64,000 bases of DNA, taken from positions 1 to 64,000 of the forward strand of contig NJFT01000158.1 of assembly GCA_002221725.1 (NCBI GenBank), read 5' to 3'. Below the pieces are notes generated by a model. It did not search any database. It was not told where the DNA came from and saw only the letters and a program-made list of their open reading frames with translations. The translations under genes were made by a program, and so were the position numbers. Positions within the stretch are counted from its first letter, which is position 1; every line of letters begins with the position of its first letter. Below are positions 13,499-25,248 of this stretch, in pieces. The DNA comes from Scedosporium boydii. Its lineage: Eukaryota > Ascomycota > Sordariomycetes > Microascales > Microascaceae.

Positions 13499-14922
13499 AT
13501 GCGTTTGTTCCAACCCGGGCTCCTCTGGGCCTCTTTCGTTCTGACGGCGACTGCCCAGACCCCAGGTCCAAGCTTTCCGGGATGCGCAAAGACGTCGACG
13601 ACTCTTCACCCGGGCTTTGAAGTGTTATATTTCTACGTGGAGGCCACCAGCGTCGAGCTCGACGACGTCACCGTTTACTTTTCTCTCAGGAACATCGCGG
13701 ATAGGTCCATAAGCACCTGTATCCTCAGTAAAACGGTCACCGATGATGATATCTACATTACCGAGAGTGATGGCAACTGCTTTACGTCTTGGACAGATGA
13801 CGAAAAGACTGCCGAGGAGGCTCCAGGGGTCAAGATCAAGCTTGACTGGGTGCTTGGAGTTTGGAGTATCGAGCAGACATGGCAATGCGACGAGGCCGAT
13901 GGAATCGAAGCGTATGTTATTAATTCCAAATCCGATTTCACATGTACCACATTTTCCCCAGCTCTAGATCCGAGGCACCCTAAAACATATCCTTTGTTTT
14001 TTTTAGGAGACAATATACTGGGAAGGCAGAAACCCAGTTTGCGCTAGGCTGTGCACTCTTAGACGTACGTCAGATAATATGCGAGATCCAGACGGGCACT
14101 CCGTCCAACGAGCCTCTCTACGTGGGGCCCGCCAATGTGACGGGACATGGGTCTTCGGACGAAACCGACATTGCATTTAAACCGGTCAGGGATGATAGCT
14201 GCGAGTCCACGGCAAAGGACTTTACCGGCTGGCAGATTCTGAGGATGGAATATCTCCCTCCCACAGCGCGAAACTCCAGTCTGTACCCTACAACCTACAT
14301 CTCCCTCGAGATCCAGAACCTCGGAGATGGCTCCATCACGGATTGCTATTTCGAGACCAACAAAACCATCGAAGAAGGAGAGGCCTTCGTACTCACAGAT
14401 AACGGGCGCTATGGCTGCGACACGGGACATATCGAGCTCGCCAAGAATACCGGCGTCCGACCCCCGACACGGAGGCCGGGAGGGCTTCGGCCGTTTCAAC
14501 CTAGGGCTGAGCAGTGGCTGTGGTCGACTACGGCCAACGTCACCTTCGACACCAAGTCTCACGAGCTGTCGGTTGAGCAGTTCTGGTCTTGCGATGGGGA
14601 GAAGGACGTGTACTATGCCGCCGCTGTCCAGAAGCTGGATTTTGAGTGTGTAGAGTTCTTGGATGACCTTACTCCAACTGAATGCAGGCCCATGGATGCC
14701 CTTTATAACGCTGATGGACCGCCGGTCATCATTAGTGCCGAAGCTCAAGATGTTCGCGAGGAGAAGGCAGCTCCAGTGGAGGAGGAGGCCCCAGTGGAAG
14801 AGGAGGCCCCAGTGGAAGAGGAGGCCCCAGTGGAAGAGGAGGCCCCAGTGGAAGAAGATCCTCCTGTGGAAGAAGATCCTCCTGTGGAAGAAGAGAGGGG
14901 AAAGTGCAGGAAGGCCAAGTAG
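13499..14922 (+). CDS. Secreted two-domain protein, paralogue B, with acidic repeat tail
   Basis: This is the tandem paralogue of the gene at 10549. Two exons (13499-13911, 14007-14922) give 442 aa, with the intron at the equivalent place and phase (GTATGT...TTTTTTTTAG). A signal peptide ends at about TATAQ. The mature start, QTPGPSFPGCAKTSTTLHPG, parallels paralogue A (QSPGPDWPRCTKTSTSHHPG). The two internal halves and the QTW-x-C / QFW-x-C motifs are present, and YTGKAETQ after the splice matches YTGKTTQ in A. Unlike A, the C-terminus adds seven to eight copies of the hexapeptide PVEEEA, later PVEEDP, then a short basic end RGKCRKAK. Function unknown. The tail is strongly acidic and could bind cations or cell-wall material, but this is only inference. 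Confidence 0.8.
14771..14897 (+). repeat. 18-bp coding minisatellite (PVEEEA/PVEEDP)
   Basis: Tandem 18-bp units encode the hexapeptide repeats at the C-terminus of secreted paralogue B. The first units are nearly identical (CCAGTGGAAGAGGAGGCC) and the last two form a distinct subtype (CCTCCTGTGGAAGAAGAT). All are in frame, so copy number can change without a frameshift. Confidence 0.9.
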
Positions 14923-15739
14923 GAACAGTCTGTTCACGTATGCCGAGGGGACGGTGCTTAACTTTGCTTTTCATTTGATCCTACCAGAGATGCCTCTATA
15001 AAGTGTATACAGCTATGCGGTCCCCAGTCTCATTGACGAAAAGTTTTGCTCGTAATAGTGGCCACATCCGTCATAGTATTATGGAAAGAAGTAATGCTCA
15101 ATGTCAGATGTATTTTCACCCTATTGCATTTATGACTAAACTACAACCCTGCCAGGAGAGGCCATTTTAGCGGAGGTTCAAGATATCTCGCATTGTGCTG
15201 CTGCTGCCCAACGCTGATCTCGATCTCGCGAAAAATGTGTTTCGGGAAGCCGATGTCGCCGGCTTTGACGAGGACCTTGTAAAGTTATCAATCAGTATCT
15301 ACTCCATGACAACACTGCATCAGCCGATCCCACGGTGACGAGACTTGCATACAGGGTAGCATTGGGGACCAAGTTCGCCGAGTGTATTCATGCAGGAAGC
15401 ATAGTTTCTGTTCTCTCCCAAATGTCTCCCTGCCCATCCAGAACCTGTCACATTCGTCATGGGCCTGCAGATCTTATCACCGTTTTTCCATTGAGAGGAG
15501 AAATCTCGCCTGTTGTATGGAGCACTGGGTTGCATTGCTCAGGCAAACATGGCCATCTATCAGTGAGGAAGTCATGTTGTGACACCACTCCTGAGGAGAT
15601 ATCCAATCGCATTTTAAACGACCGTCGACCTGGGTGTTTGTCCTTACCCCTCCGGACCTTTTTCTCTCCTCTTCTTCTGTCTCTTCATCGTCTCTTAATT
15701 GTCACGCGGATTTGAAAATCATCCTCATGCTCCAACAAT
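14923..15739. other. Intergenic region
   Basis: This is the 3' flank of paralogue B and the upstream region of the permease gene. No supported gene. Confidence 0.5.
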
Positions 15740-17632
15740 ATGTTGAAGAAAATTCTTGCGAAAATTCAAGTAGAGGACGACAAGGAGCACGGGTTTGCGA
15801 CCGATAGATGGATTAACCCCGATATCGCACCTCTCCCTCCGAATAGGCGTACATGGGGTGTCTGGGCTTTCCTGGGATGGGGATCGATTGCGAGGTGAGC
15901 TCAACTTTTTCCTCAACCTCTTCATTTTTCAGTGGATAGGGAGAGGGAAGGTTTTTGTGTGATGGCTATTAACGCGTGCCCACGGCTTCCTTTCCTCAGT
16001 CTCTGTATCTCCGCCTGGACTGCGTCGGCATCATTACTATCTCTCGGCCTTACTGTTCCTCAAACCATTGGTCTTCTGATTGTCGCTCGTGTCCTCATGT
16101 GTGTCCTCGTGGTTGGCAATGGGTGGATGGGAGCTGAGTGGCACATCGGCTTTTCCGTCGCTCAGAGGTATGTTCCGACCCTCTCCGCCTTCGATCATCT
16201 TTTTTTTTTCTCCGAGTTTGCTGACGGGGTTTGGCAAGGATCGTCGCTGGCATGTATGGGTCCTACGTAATCCAAGCAATGCGTATCATGTTGTCCATTG
16301 TTTGGTATGGCTCCCAGGCCTGGCTCGGTGGCCTTTGCGTGTCTGCCATGATAAGCAGCTGGAGTTTCGATTTCTTACATATGGAGAATACTCTCCCAGA
16401 GAGTGCCCACATGGTGACAAGGGACCTGGTTGGCTTCACCATCTTTCATGCCATCTCTGTCCCATTTCTCGTATGTTCCCATATGATCAAATTAACGCAA
16501 AACTGACGCATTACATCAACTGACTATGGAAATTCTCTAGCTTGTCCGTCCAGAGAGAGCCCAAGGATACCTCATCTCCGCAAACATCGTCGTGTTCTTC
16601 GTCATGATGGGCATCACAATCTGGTCCTGTACTAGAGCTGGGGGTACGGGCCCAATGTTCGAGGCAGGCGCCCGGCAACCGAGCACGCTCTCTACGGGTT
16701 GGGCGTGGCTTTACGGGATTGTCGCGAGTTTGGGCAGCATCGCCGCGGGCATCATCAACCAGAGCGACTTCACTCGCTTCGCGACAAAACAAGGGGTCCA
16801 GGTCCCTGGCATGACTTTATCGCTCCTAGTGTTCGGCATGATCGTTCCCATATTCGCCATGTTGTCCGCCTCGGCTTCTCTTGAGATCTGGCCGGATCTT
16901 GAGGCCCCCATGTGGAACCCGATCATAATAGTCTTCCAGTGGATGACCGACGATTATACCGCTAGGGCTCGTGCTGCAGCCTTCTTCTGCAGCGCTGGAT
17001 TCGTCTTTGGCCAAATCGCCGAGAACGTCGTAGGTAACGGCTATGCAGCTGGAATGGACCTCGCGGGTTTGTTCCCAAACTGGATCACGATCAAGCGTGG
17101 CGCATTAGTAGCAGCAGCGTTGTCGTGGTTAGTGCACCCATGGGAGTTCTACAACACAGCAAGCGTTTTCGTATCTGTCGCCGCATCATTCTCGGTCTTC
17201 CTCGGCCCGATGACGGGAATCATGATGGCTGATTACTGGATTGTCCGCCGCCAGAAGATCCAGATCAGCCAGCTATACACAGGTGATCCCGAGGGCTCTT
17301 ACTGGTACACCTACGGATTTAACTGGCGCGCTCTCGTCTCCTGGGTCGTCTGCTTCGCACCCGCGATGCCAGGGATGATTGCAAATGTGAATCCAAATGT
17401 GACTGTCTCGACGGGGATACTCAATTATTACCGGGGGAACTACCTGTTCGGATTCTGCGAAGCGGCGCTCTTGTATACGATGCTCTGCTTCCTGTTCAAA
17501 CCGAAGGGTGCCGGGCTGCAAGACGACGCCGATATCTACGGAACATTTGACGAGGATATTGCTATTAAGAAAGGGATAACGCCATGGGAAAAGAGACTAG
17601 AAGTTCAAGAAGTTCAAGGTGGTGACGAGTGA
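15740..17632 (+). CDS. NCS1-family permease, Fur type (uracil/uridine/allantoin)
   Basis: This is a plasma-membrane proton symporter of the nucleobase-cation-symport-1 family. Four exons (15740-15894, 16000-16167, 16239-16470, 16541-17632) join in frame to 548 aa, the usual size. The cytoplasmic N-terminus carries a WINPDIAPLPPNRRTW segment like that of Fur-type members. It is followed by the TM1 stretch GVWAFLGWGSIA, then GNGWMGAEWHIGFSVAQR and INQSDFTRFA in the core, and a C-terminal cytoplasmic tail DDADIYGTFDED. About 12 hydrophobic segments can be picked out. The Fur subfamily covers uracil, uridine, uric acid and allantoin carriers; substrate cannot be told from sequence. No reading-frame damage. 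A nearby ATG at 15727 is in another frame and was rejected. Confidence 0.9.
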
Positions 17633-18468
17633 ATTGAGGTATTGGGGTGCTATAACGCTCGTCGAAGGTCGAAAAGAATTATCGTTTGCAGGCAGGAAAG
17701 TCGTGGGTCTGAATGATGAGCTAGGTTGTATGTAGAGAATGCCCAGTATTCTTATTAGTATTATTCCTACCTATCCCCTCGCCGGGAGGCAGGATCCAAG
17801 GAACTGCTTTAGCTCCAGGGAGTTTGGAATGGTTGCTGAGCAGGTATGCTGCAGTAACGAATTCAATCGCTGCTAGAGCTGGATCGGCCTCGGCGGCGTG
17901 GAGATCTCCTGTGGGATCACAGAGCACTGACTACCTTTGGCGCGCACACAGTGGTCTGCTGCTCCAAGTCTAGCTCTAAGACTACGCTGCCGGATATCCA
18001 CCATAGCTCTTTGCCAGCTTCTGTCAGAGGAGAAGGGTAATGAAGAAAGATGGGATGAACAGGGATTGATACCCGATGCCCGATTATTCTACTCCTAGAA
18101 CTTTACACGACTCTATGGTGTTGGAATGTTGGAGATCTCCCACACTTGCTTCTGACAGATGACGACTTGCCCCCTGTTAAATGATGTTCGATATTGGTTA
18201 AGGAATATAATGCTACATCAGGTTGATAATGTCTATTATGATTAAAAAGGGAAATTTGTGCTTTGGGATCCTCCAACAATGTCGGACACTTCGTACAAAT
18301 AAAGAAAAGTAATGGTACAAATGAGCTTGGCCGGGTTGGCCTCGTACATCCCTTCCCCCTCGCTTCCCCTACCCAGGGACAACCGGTGAGGTGTTATGTG
18401 ATCCTCCCGTTGCGTCTTCGGTTACACGTCGACACAACGCTGGAGAGCGGCATTCATTCTTTCACATT
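17633..18468. other. Intergenic region
   Basis: This region lies between the convergent permease (+) and secreted-protein (-) genes. It is likely 3' flanks only. Confidence 0.5.
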
Positions 18469-19035
18469 CTATTCCTCAACCGTTTCCTCATCGTCCGTGT
18501 CTACAACGTCCTCCACATCCCACTCTTCCGGGTCCTCCAGGTCGTCGAGGTCGTCCAGCCCCTCTTCGTACTCCCAATCTTCCGAGTCCGCCAGATCAAT
18601 ATCCTCCAGCGCCGAAGCCGTAGCGTTGAACTCCCCGTCGCCGCCGATGTCAGACCTCTTAAAGTTGGAGCGGCGGCAGGTCGTGCGCATCGAGTAGTAA
18701 CGATTGGGTGATGACCCGTCGATGCTAAATTGGCCATAACCGTCGAAGCCGTCACCGGATGAACCCTTGCAATTGGAGGTCTGGTAAAACTTGGCTGCGC
18801 ACACCGACTTGTATTTCTTGTTGAATGACGTGTATTTGATGGAAGTGACCTTCCCGCTCAGGTTCGGGCCTTTGAACCCGCTGATCTTGTGGCACGCGGA
18901 GCCGGTGCCGCCATTGCCGGACTTCGTGGAGTGGGAGCCTTTGAAATGTGGTTTGCTGTAGACGGTAACGCTCCAGGCAGCGGTAACGTCGGCACATGCC
19001 ACGAGGGCGACGGCGAGGACAGAGAGCAACTTCAT
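18469..19035 (-). CDS. Small secreted protein, beta/gamma-crystallin-like, acidic tail
   Basis: A single exon of 188 aa. Residues 1-20 form a signal peptide ending ADVTAA. The mature domain starts WSVTVYSKPHFKGSH, which fits the crystallin Greek-key signature aromatic-x4-F-x-G. A second, weaker copy is YQTSNCKG. Cysteines in SACHK, SVCAAK, SNCKG and TTCRR could form two disulphides. After a KR dipeptide, a possible Kex2-type processing site, the last 60 or so residues are extremely acidic (Asp/Glu-rich, about residues 133-188). The crystallin call is a motif-level inference; the family could instead be an unrelated small cysteine-containing effector-like protein. The promoter (-) lies in the 2.4-kb gap to its right. 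Confidence 0.7.
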   Translation of the reverse strand: MKLLSVLAVALVACADVTAAWSVTVYSKPHFKGSHSTKSGNGGTGSACHKISGFKGPNLSGKVTSIKYTSFNKKYKSVCAAKFYQTSNCKGSSGDGFDGYGQFSIDGSSPNRYYSMRTTCRRSNFKRSDIGGDGEFNATASALEDIDLADSEDWEYEEGLDDLDDLEDPEEWDVEDVVDTDDEETVEE

Positions 19036-21467
19036 TGTCGAGATTGAAGGAGTGTAAGACAGATGGAAGCTGGTTGGTGGGGGTAGCAGTATTGAAGATG
19101 TAGAAGCTGATTTAAGACGTGTACTTACGATGTGCAATGTCGTGGGAGTGTTCAACTGATATACTGGGGGCAATCCTTGGACTCGGCTCAATGTCGTCCC
19201 ATGGCACAGCAGAAAATGACCTTAGAGTCGGAGCAAGATCAGGGGTCCATCGCAGTCCTTGCTGAGTTCGGCTGGTTGACAGGGGACCAAGGACCTTAAG
19301 TATTATGGTAAAGAACAATAGTTAAATAGTTAAATGAGATGATGTTGTGTGCATAAACTTCGCTACCTTGGAGCAGCCCCCACCGCTCGAAGGAATGACC
19401 CAGTCAGCCCCGTAGCTTTTATATAGCGATGGGATCTTTCTACACTTTTTTCTCTCAACACTCCTCTCATAGGAGGCTTATTAGTATTACTATGGTTCGG
19501 CAGAGACGGTTGGTGCGGAAATTGCGCTTACTCTCCCTCACCCTCTCCCTGGCGTTTCTCTATCCCAGATTTCATCGATTGGATGAGCTTCTCGGTAGTG
19601 ATATTTATTCCGTCTTACTATGTCTAACTCCCATCGCATGACTCCAATCCCCAAAACAAAAATAGCCTCGCTTGCGCCCCCCACAGCATCTCCGCCCCCA
19701 GAGAAAACAATCCTGGTTCAACAACCCCTCTGCACGGCGATGAGCGAGGAAAATCTTCCCCCTTTAATTTGCATACTTCGTGAGTTCTTTTGACTGGTCG
19801 TTTCCCTGAACTTTGCAATAATGAAGCCATTGCCCAAGAACACCCCGCGTTGGGCGCTTCCTATTAAAGCTGGTATAAATCGGACCAGAAGTTCGACGCT
19901 CAGTGCATGCCAAAGCTGAGGAGTCTATTCATAACCTTCTCTGTGCTTCCACGACGTTATTCCAAACGCCGTCACTGGCACAAGTCTTCTTCGTCGATGC
20001 CTCTCTGAGCGGCGGAGTGGAGTGTAAGCCTCTATATTCGGATGACAATCCTTGGCATCTCGCCTTAATACCAACTCTGGGTCATGTTCCAAGCACATGT
20101 AATCTCCCTGATGCCCGTGATGATCAGCATTGCGTTCGACACTATTAATGCACGGGGGATTGGGTGTGGAACGTAGGTAGAGAAGAAGACGGTGGGCGTC
20201 AACTAACAGGCGCAATGACACCAACTTCGACAAAATAGCTAAATATAGAGAACTCCAGGGAGGCATCACTGGGACCTCAAAGTTGGCATTCGCTTTCAAA
20301 TCCAAGGTAATTTGATCTCGATTTCTTTGGTTGCTACTGGAGGCCGGATTAGCACCTGTTTTTGCTGCTATATATCAATAGCCTTACCTTGAAGTGTTCT
20401 GGGATTCAATATCAACCCCAAACTTTGCAGGACACGAGCTACTGGAGTTATAATATTGAATAGAGCAGTTTGAGACACTTTCTACTCATTGGTGGATTGT
20501 CTTTAACATATCGTAATACTACATCGAGTTTACAGCGAAGCCCCTATGACCACTAAGATTACCTATTACGTGAAGGAAGCAAGAACAAACCACCATCTGT
20601 GGCCATGGTGGTCAGAACCCGCCAGGCCAACCCGGTGAATGGACTGTACTTCGTAATATGAAAGCCTTTATCTCACAGACTTATTAGTTCTGACCGGGAA
20701 AAAGGCCTTCGCAGTGATGACTCCTGGTGATTATTGTGAATAATAGCTACTGCCGGAACTGACAGACTATGTCGTAATAGAACGACCAGGGGAGGAGGGG
20801 GATCCGCTCGTGGTCGTTGTTCGAGAGACCATGCCAAACTTGACGGAAACAAGAAGACGAGAATGCCTGACACGATAGGATGAGGGCTACGAAGGAGGCG
20901 TTGGGTGAGACTTGAGTAAAACAATTTCACGGCAGCATGTGGCGCGTCTCTAAATAAGAAAAAGTTAGCGAGGTTTTATTGTTGGAGGGGAGGCATGCAC
21001 AGCAGCTTCGCCGTCTCATTTTTTACAAGGATATTCGCCTTAGTGCATGAGACAAGGACCGTTGTAATCTTTGTAATGACTTGGGGTATTTTTCCGGCTT
21101 CGTCAATTGTTGGTTAGAGTGCTACCACCCTAGATATTGGAGAACAGCGAGGGCATTTCGACCTGGTGGTCCCAATCTGGGCGATGAGCAAGTTTGAGCA
21201 GTTACTCGCCATTCTGTGCCGTCCCGCACACTCCGGGCATGACGGGGATAGGTCCGTCGATTTACCCCCGTAAGCAAAAGAGGTCCTCCCGGAACATTAT
21301 CATAATGGCAATCGGGGCGGTTTTGCATTCGTGTAGAGACAGGCTCTGGCAAGATTCGATCGATATATAAACCTTGCCTCTTGCGACCCTGTCGACGGGA
21401 GGATCCTTCGTTCAGGTTGAACTTAAAACGGGCCTCTTTATGACACAGAAAATTATTCTCTTCAAAG
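19036..21467. other. Long intergenic region
   Basis: 2.4 kb between divergent genes. It has scattered short ORFs on both strands without recognisable domains or good splice continuity. No repeat or RNA gene recognised. Confidence 0.45.
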
Positions 21468-22597
21468 ATGAGGCTCTATCGATTTCAATCCTTGCTGACC
21501 CTACTCTCATGGCTCTGTGCCACAACCAACGGAGAACTCATGCCTCCGACTGAAGAGCAGTTGCGAAACCAAAACCGCACGATATCCTTTGGACTGGTAA
21601 AACATCTCACCTCTGTGCCTCAGTTCGCTCCGTCACATTCGGTATCGGATTTTTAACCGATTTTGTGCTTGAATTGTAGATCTTGTATCCGGGGTACCAG
21701 CCTCTGGACGTTTGGGGCCCTATGGACCTGCTCTTCACCGTACGTCGCACGCCTCCCATTTATTTCTAGCCGGCATGCATGCGTGACTGCCGAAGCCTCC
21801 CTTTTGTGTGGTTCTAACTGCTGCCCTCGCTTTCTTTATTACAGATGTCATACTACTACAAGATCACCCTATCAATAATCGCCCACTCGGTCGGCCCTGT
21901 CTCCCTCCGGCCTCCTCCTCACCGCATGAGCGAAGATCCTACGGCGCCTTTGATGGACATGGGATGGGTGATTTCTCCCGAAGTCCAAGCAACCCACGAC
22001 TTCGCCAACGCGCCTGCGTTGGACATCATCATGGTCCCCGGCGGACTCGGGCTCAACCACCTCTTCGACACCAACGACACCGCCATCCAGGATTTCATCA
22101 ACTTGCGTTACTCTCAGGCCCAGTACATCCTCAGCGTGTGCACTGGCTCCCAAGTCCTGGCCTCGGCAGGCATCCTCGACGGGCGCAAGGCCACCACCAA
22201 CAAGGCCGCCTGGCAATCCGTGGTCGGCTCGCGTCCTAAGGTCGATTGGGTACCGACGGCCCGGTGGGTGGAAGACGGTAATATCTGGACGAGTTCGGGC
22301 GTTGCTGCCGGCATAGATATGATGTATGCATTCTTAAAGCACTTGTATGGGGAGCAACAGATAAACGCCAACATGAATAATATGGAGCTCGCTCCCCATA
22401 CCGACCCACATTGGGACCCTTTCTCGGTTGTTCACAACGTGAGTTTCAATCTCTCTCTCGCTACCTTCGTATATGTATATGTACATTGGAGCTCTCAGCA
22501 CACTGACTAGGAGATACAGGTCCCTGGAGCCGATACCGAAGGTGACATGAAGGACTGCTTTGGTCCTCTTGAAACGGCATCGCCCAGTGCCAGTTGA
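21468..22597 (+). CDS. Secreted DJ-1/PfpI family protein
   Basis: Four exons (21468-21596, 21680-21739, 21845-22438, 22520-22597) join in frame to 286 aa. A signal peptide (about residues 1-22, ending TTNG) suggests secretion, which is unusual for this mainly intracellular superfamily but known for fungal members. The core shows LYPGYQPLDVWGPMDLLF at the start, as in isonitrile hydratase/ThiJ-like proteins. It then shows IIMVPGG and the nucleophile elbow SVCTGS, with the reactive Cys at about residue 162, followed by LASAGILDGRKATTNK and the SSGVAAGIDM helix. Catalytic elements look intact. The last exon adds a short tail. The reaction (isonitrile hydratase, glutamine-amidotransferase-like or none) is not determined. 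Confidence 0.88.
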
Positions 22598-23253
22598 CAG
22601 GTCGACGTACAGCTGCAGAGACTGCAAGGCAGACTGCATCCACTGCGTATTATGGTAACGCAGTGGAAGTTTCAAAGTCGGGGGGATTAGGGCTTCCGAT
22701 ATTTTCGAATACAGTATTTCATTATCAGTTCTCTCATTCCAGGGAGTCGGAATCCATTCGCTTACTGATCTCCCTGTGCATTTTGTGTCTCATTACCGCT
22801 TTCTCACCATTGTTTCAACCAGCATTTCTATTCCATTGGCAGCGCCGCATTCACGCCCTCGCCATTGTGTTGGTCGCTTCACTGATCAACGGTACTGACG
22901 TCTGTAGCAGCGGCTTTCTTGGGCTGCTACAACCATTGACCTCCATTTATCTCAGCTGTTCTAGCTCAATTGAGCTGAAGATATTAAATCTGCATAATTA
23001 AACAAAAAAAGGGGCAGCGAAACTGGAGAATGGTCTTTGGTCTTAAATACAGCGGCAGTTCTGCTCTATATTAAGCAGCAAATATAGATGACAACTGCTG
23101 CCTAGATTTCGGACGGTCGCGTCGTGCCGCGTGATGTGATCTTCTGTAGGGAAATGGAATCCTTTTAAACAATTCCACCATCATTCTCCTCAGCTTATTA
23201 CTATCTCCTCCCAACACATATTTCATCATCAATTAAGCCGGTGCTACTAAGCC
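22598..23253. other. Intergenic region
   Basis: This is the 3' flank of the DJ-1 gene and the promoter side of the F-box pseudogene. Nothing else recognised. Confidence 0.5.
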
Positions 23254-24593
23254 ATGCCATCACTCCCGTCTGAACTCATCATCCGCATCTTTGCCGAATG
23301 CAACGATTTGGCGGACGTGAAGGCCTTGCTCCTCACATGTCGATCCTTTCACGATGTCTGGTGCGCCCACGCTCAGCGTATATTCGTCGAGGTTGGCCCT
23401 CGTGCCATCCCCGCCTTTGAGGATGCACTCATTGCGGTAAAGTGTCCTACGGGATCAGATTTCCTGTTTATGCGGCCCCTGACTGGAATGCTGCTCTCCA
23501 GGTGCGAGCCACTGCCATGGTGGAGGAGGCCCAGAAAAGCGGAAAATTCCCTCTGGGAGGCATTCAACCTGCAGACCTGAGCTCTCAGTCGCGGAAACCG
23601 GATTTGTTTGAGTTCTAGGAGGTAGTCGATTTGAATTACCTGGTTCGATATGTGGAGATCAAATACTGCCATCACGATGTCCCAGAGTATTTTCCCTACT
23701 TTTCTGCCAATGGCAGATGGCCCTTCGACTGAACGCCCTGCCCCCCGGAGGCTCCCCCCGAAGATCCGGAGGGCATGGAGGTATGGAAGTTTCGCTTCCA
23801 TAAAGCGGTATACACGACCCTTCTTCTAGGCGCGTTGTTGGCCGGTGCATATAACAAACCTTTCCTGGACGGCGGCGAGGGAGTGGACAGTGGGGAATCA
23901 CAAGCACTCCTGCAGCACCGGAAGACTCTACTCCGAAAAATCCTCAGGTTCCAGAACGACTACGCAATACGAGGTTTCGAACTCTCAGCCAGGGACATTG
24001 AGTATCTGCACCTCTTTCCAGTGTATGACTTCAACAGCTCTTTAGAAAAAAAGGAAGAGGCTTTCGGGACAGTTGCGAGCTGGCTGGTTGTTTCGACACT
24101 GACTGATTTGCGGCGTTCGTCGCCTCAACTAACTCAGTGCCCCTCCCGCTCCATCCAGGGACACCGAGGATACCTCTCGCAGGCACAGGCGAGACACAGA
24201 GACCAGTCCTTCACATTCAGCGACCTAGTAGACGGGACTGAAGCGGAGGCTGAGCATGTCTTATGGCTGATAATGCAGGTAATCCACATTTTCGAATTTC
24301 TCCAGCTTTGCTTCATAAACCACGATGGTCGTGAGGGATTTTCAAGGGGGGAGGAGTCTGTCGAGGCGTTGTCCATGAGGGCAAAGGAGCGCATAGTACC
24401 CATTGTTCTGTTTGGGATTTTCTAGGTTGAAGAGATCATATTGCCAGAACAAGTTGAAGATGCGGTAGAGTACTCGTTGCTCGCCCAGCACATCTCTCCT
24501 AGCACTCTTCCCAGACAGGGCGAAAGCTGCCACATTTTAGGACTGATCCCCAGCCTTGATTTTCCTCTGATCTGGGAGACACTCTACCTTTAG
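23254..24593 (+). pseudogene. F-box-type protein gene with three in-frame stops
   Basis: Exon 1 (23254-23436) encodes a typical F-box start (MPSLPSELIIRIFAECNDLA) and is followed by a 65-bp intron (GTAAAG...CCAG). From 23502 a single reading frame continues to a natural stop at 24591-24593, but it is interrupted by TAG at 23616-23618, TGA at 23730-23732 and TAG at 24423-24425. Sequence between the stops stays coherent in one frame (for example VVDLNYLVRYVEIKY and EVWKFRFHKAVYTTLL), so these are point nonsense changes and not frameshifts. All three could arise by C-to-T change (CAG to TAG, CGA to TGA), the kind RIP produces. With stops ignored the product would be about 424 codons. The third stop could alternatively be removed by an unseen intron. 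Calling it a functional gene would need several undetected splices. Confidence 0.75.
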
Positions 24594-25248
24594 AGCAGCA
24601 TCCCAAATTATAACGGAGACTAGCCAGGCAGTTTTTCTATCCTAACGCAGGCTCCCGTTACTCCCAAGAGAAATAAATGTTGTCCGGATGCGCCCAGGAT
24701 CTATATCGTCCGGAACAAATCTCAAATTTTTATCGTCCGGATCCAACACTTCACCAATCATCACCGTTATTTAATTCCGTCACTATTTTCCGTCTTTCCA
24801 TAACGCTTCCCTTATTCGGGAAAACGGATTCATCAATAGAATAACATTCACTCTAAGGACACCCAATGTCGAGGAAAGGGAGTGTGTGAGGGTTGGCCTT
24901 TTGCCGAATTAACTACTAAAAAATAAAATAATAAAATAAAAATAAAATAATAAAATAAAAATAAAAAATAAAAATAAATAACTAAATAAAGAAACAAAAA
25001 AATAAATAAACAAATAAAAAAAATGGGGTGAGGTGGTAATCATGGATACGACTTCGTAGAATTGATATAAATAATATCCTCCTGCACTTTATATTACTAG
25101 GAGCCACCGCCACCAGATCCCATCACACATTTTATCAATGCATTGCTCAGCCCACCACAGTTTTCGCTTCCCCTCCTCATTTCAAACCTCTCTCAACTGT
25201 CAACTTCAACAACAGCCCTTTCTCGACAACACCCAACGGCCACAAATC
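24594..25248. other. Intergenic region with AT-rich simple repeat
   Basis: The stretch at about 24917-25022 is a low-complexity A/T run built from AAATA-like units. A TATA-like element (TATAAATAA) lies near 25065, upstream of the next fragment. Confidence 0.6.
24917..25022. repeat. AT-rich low-complexity repeat
   Basis: Imperfect A-rich pentamer/tetramer units (AAATA, AAATAA) run for about 105 bp with almost no G or C. Confidence 0.85.

Noticed and set aside
14059..14937. 292-codon minus-strand ORF
   Set aside because: It is antisense to secreted paralogue B; its repeats are simply the reverse of the PVEEEA minisatellite.
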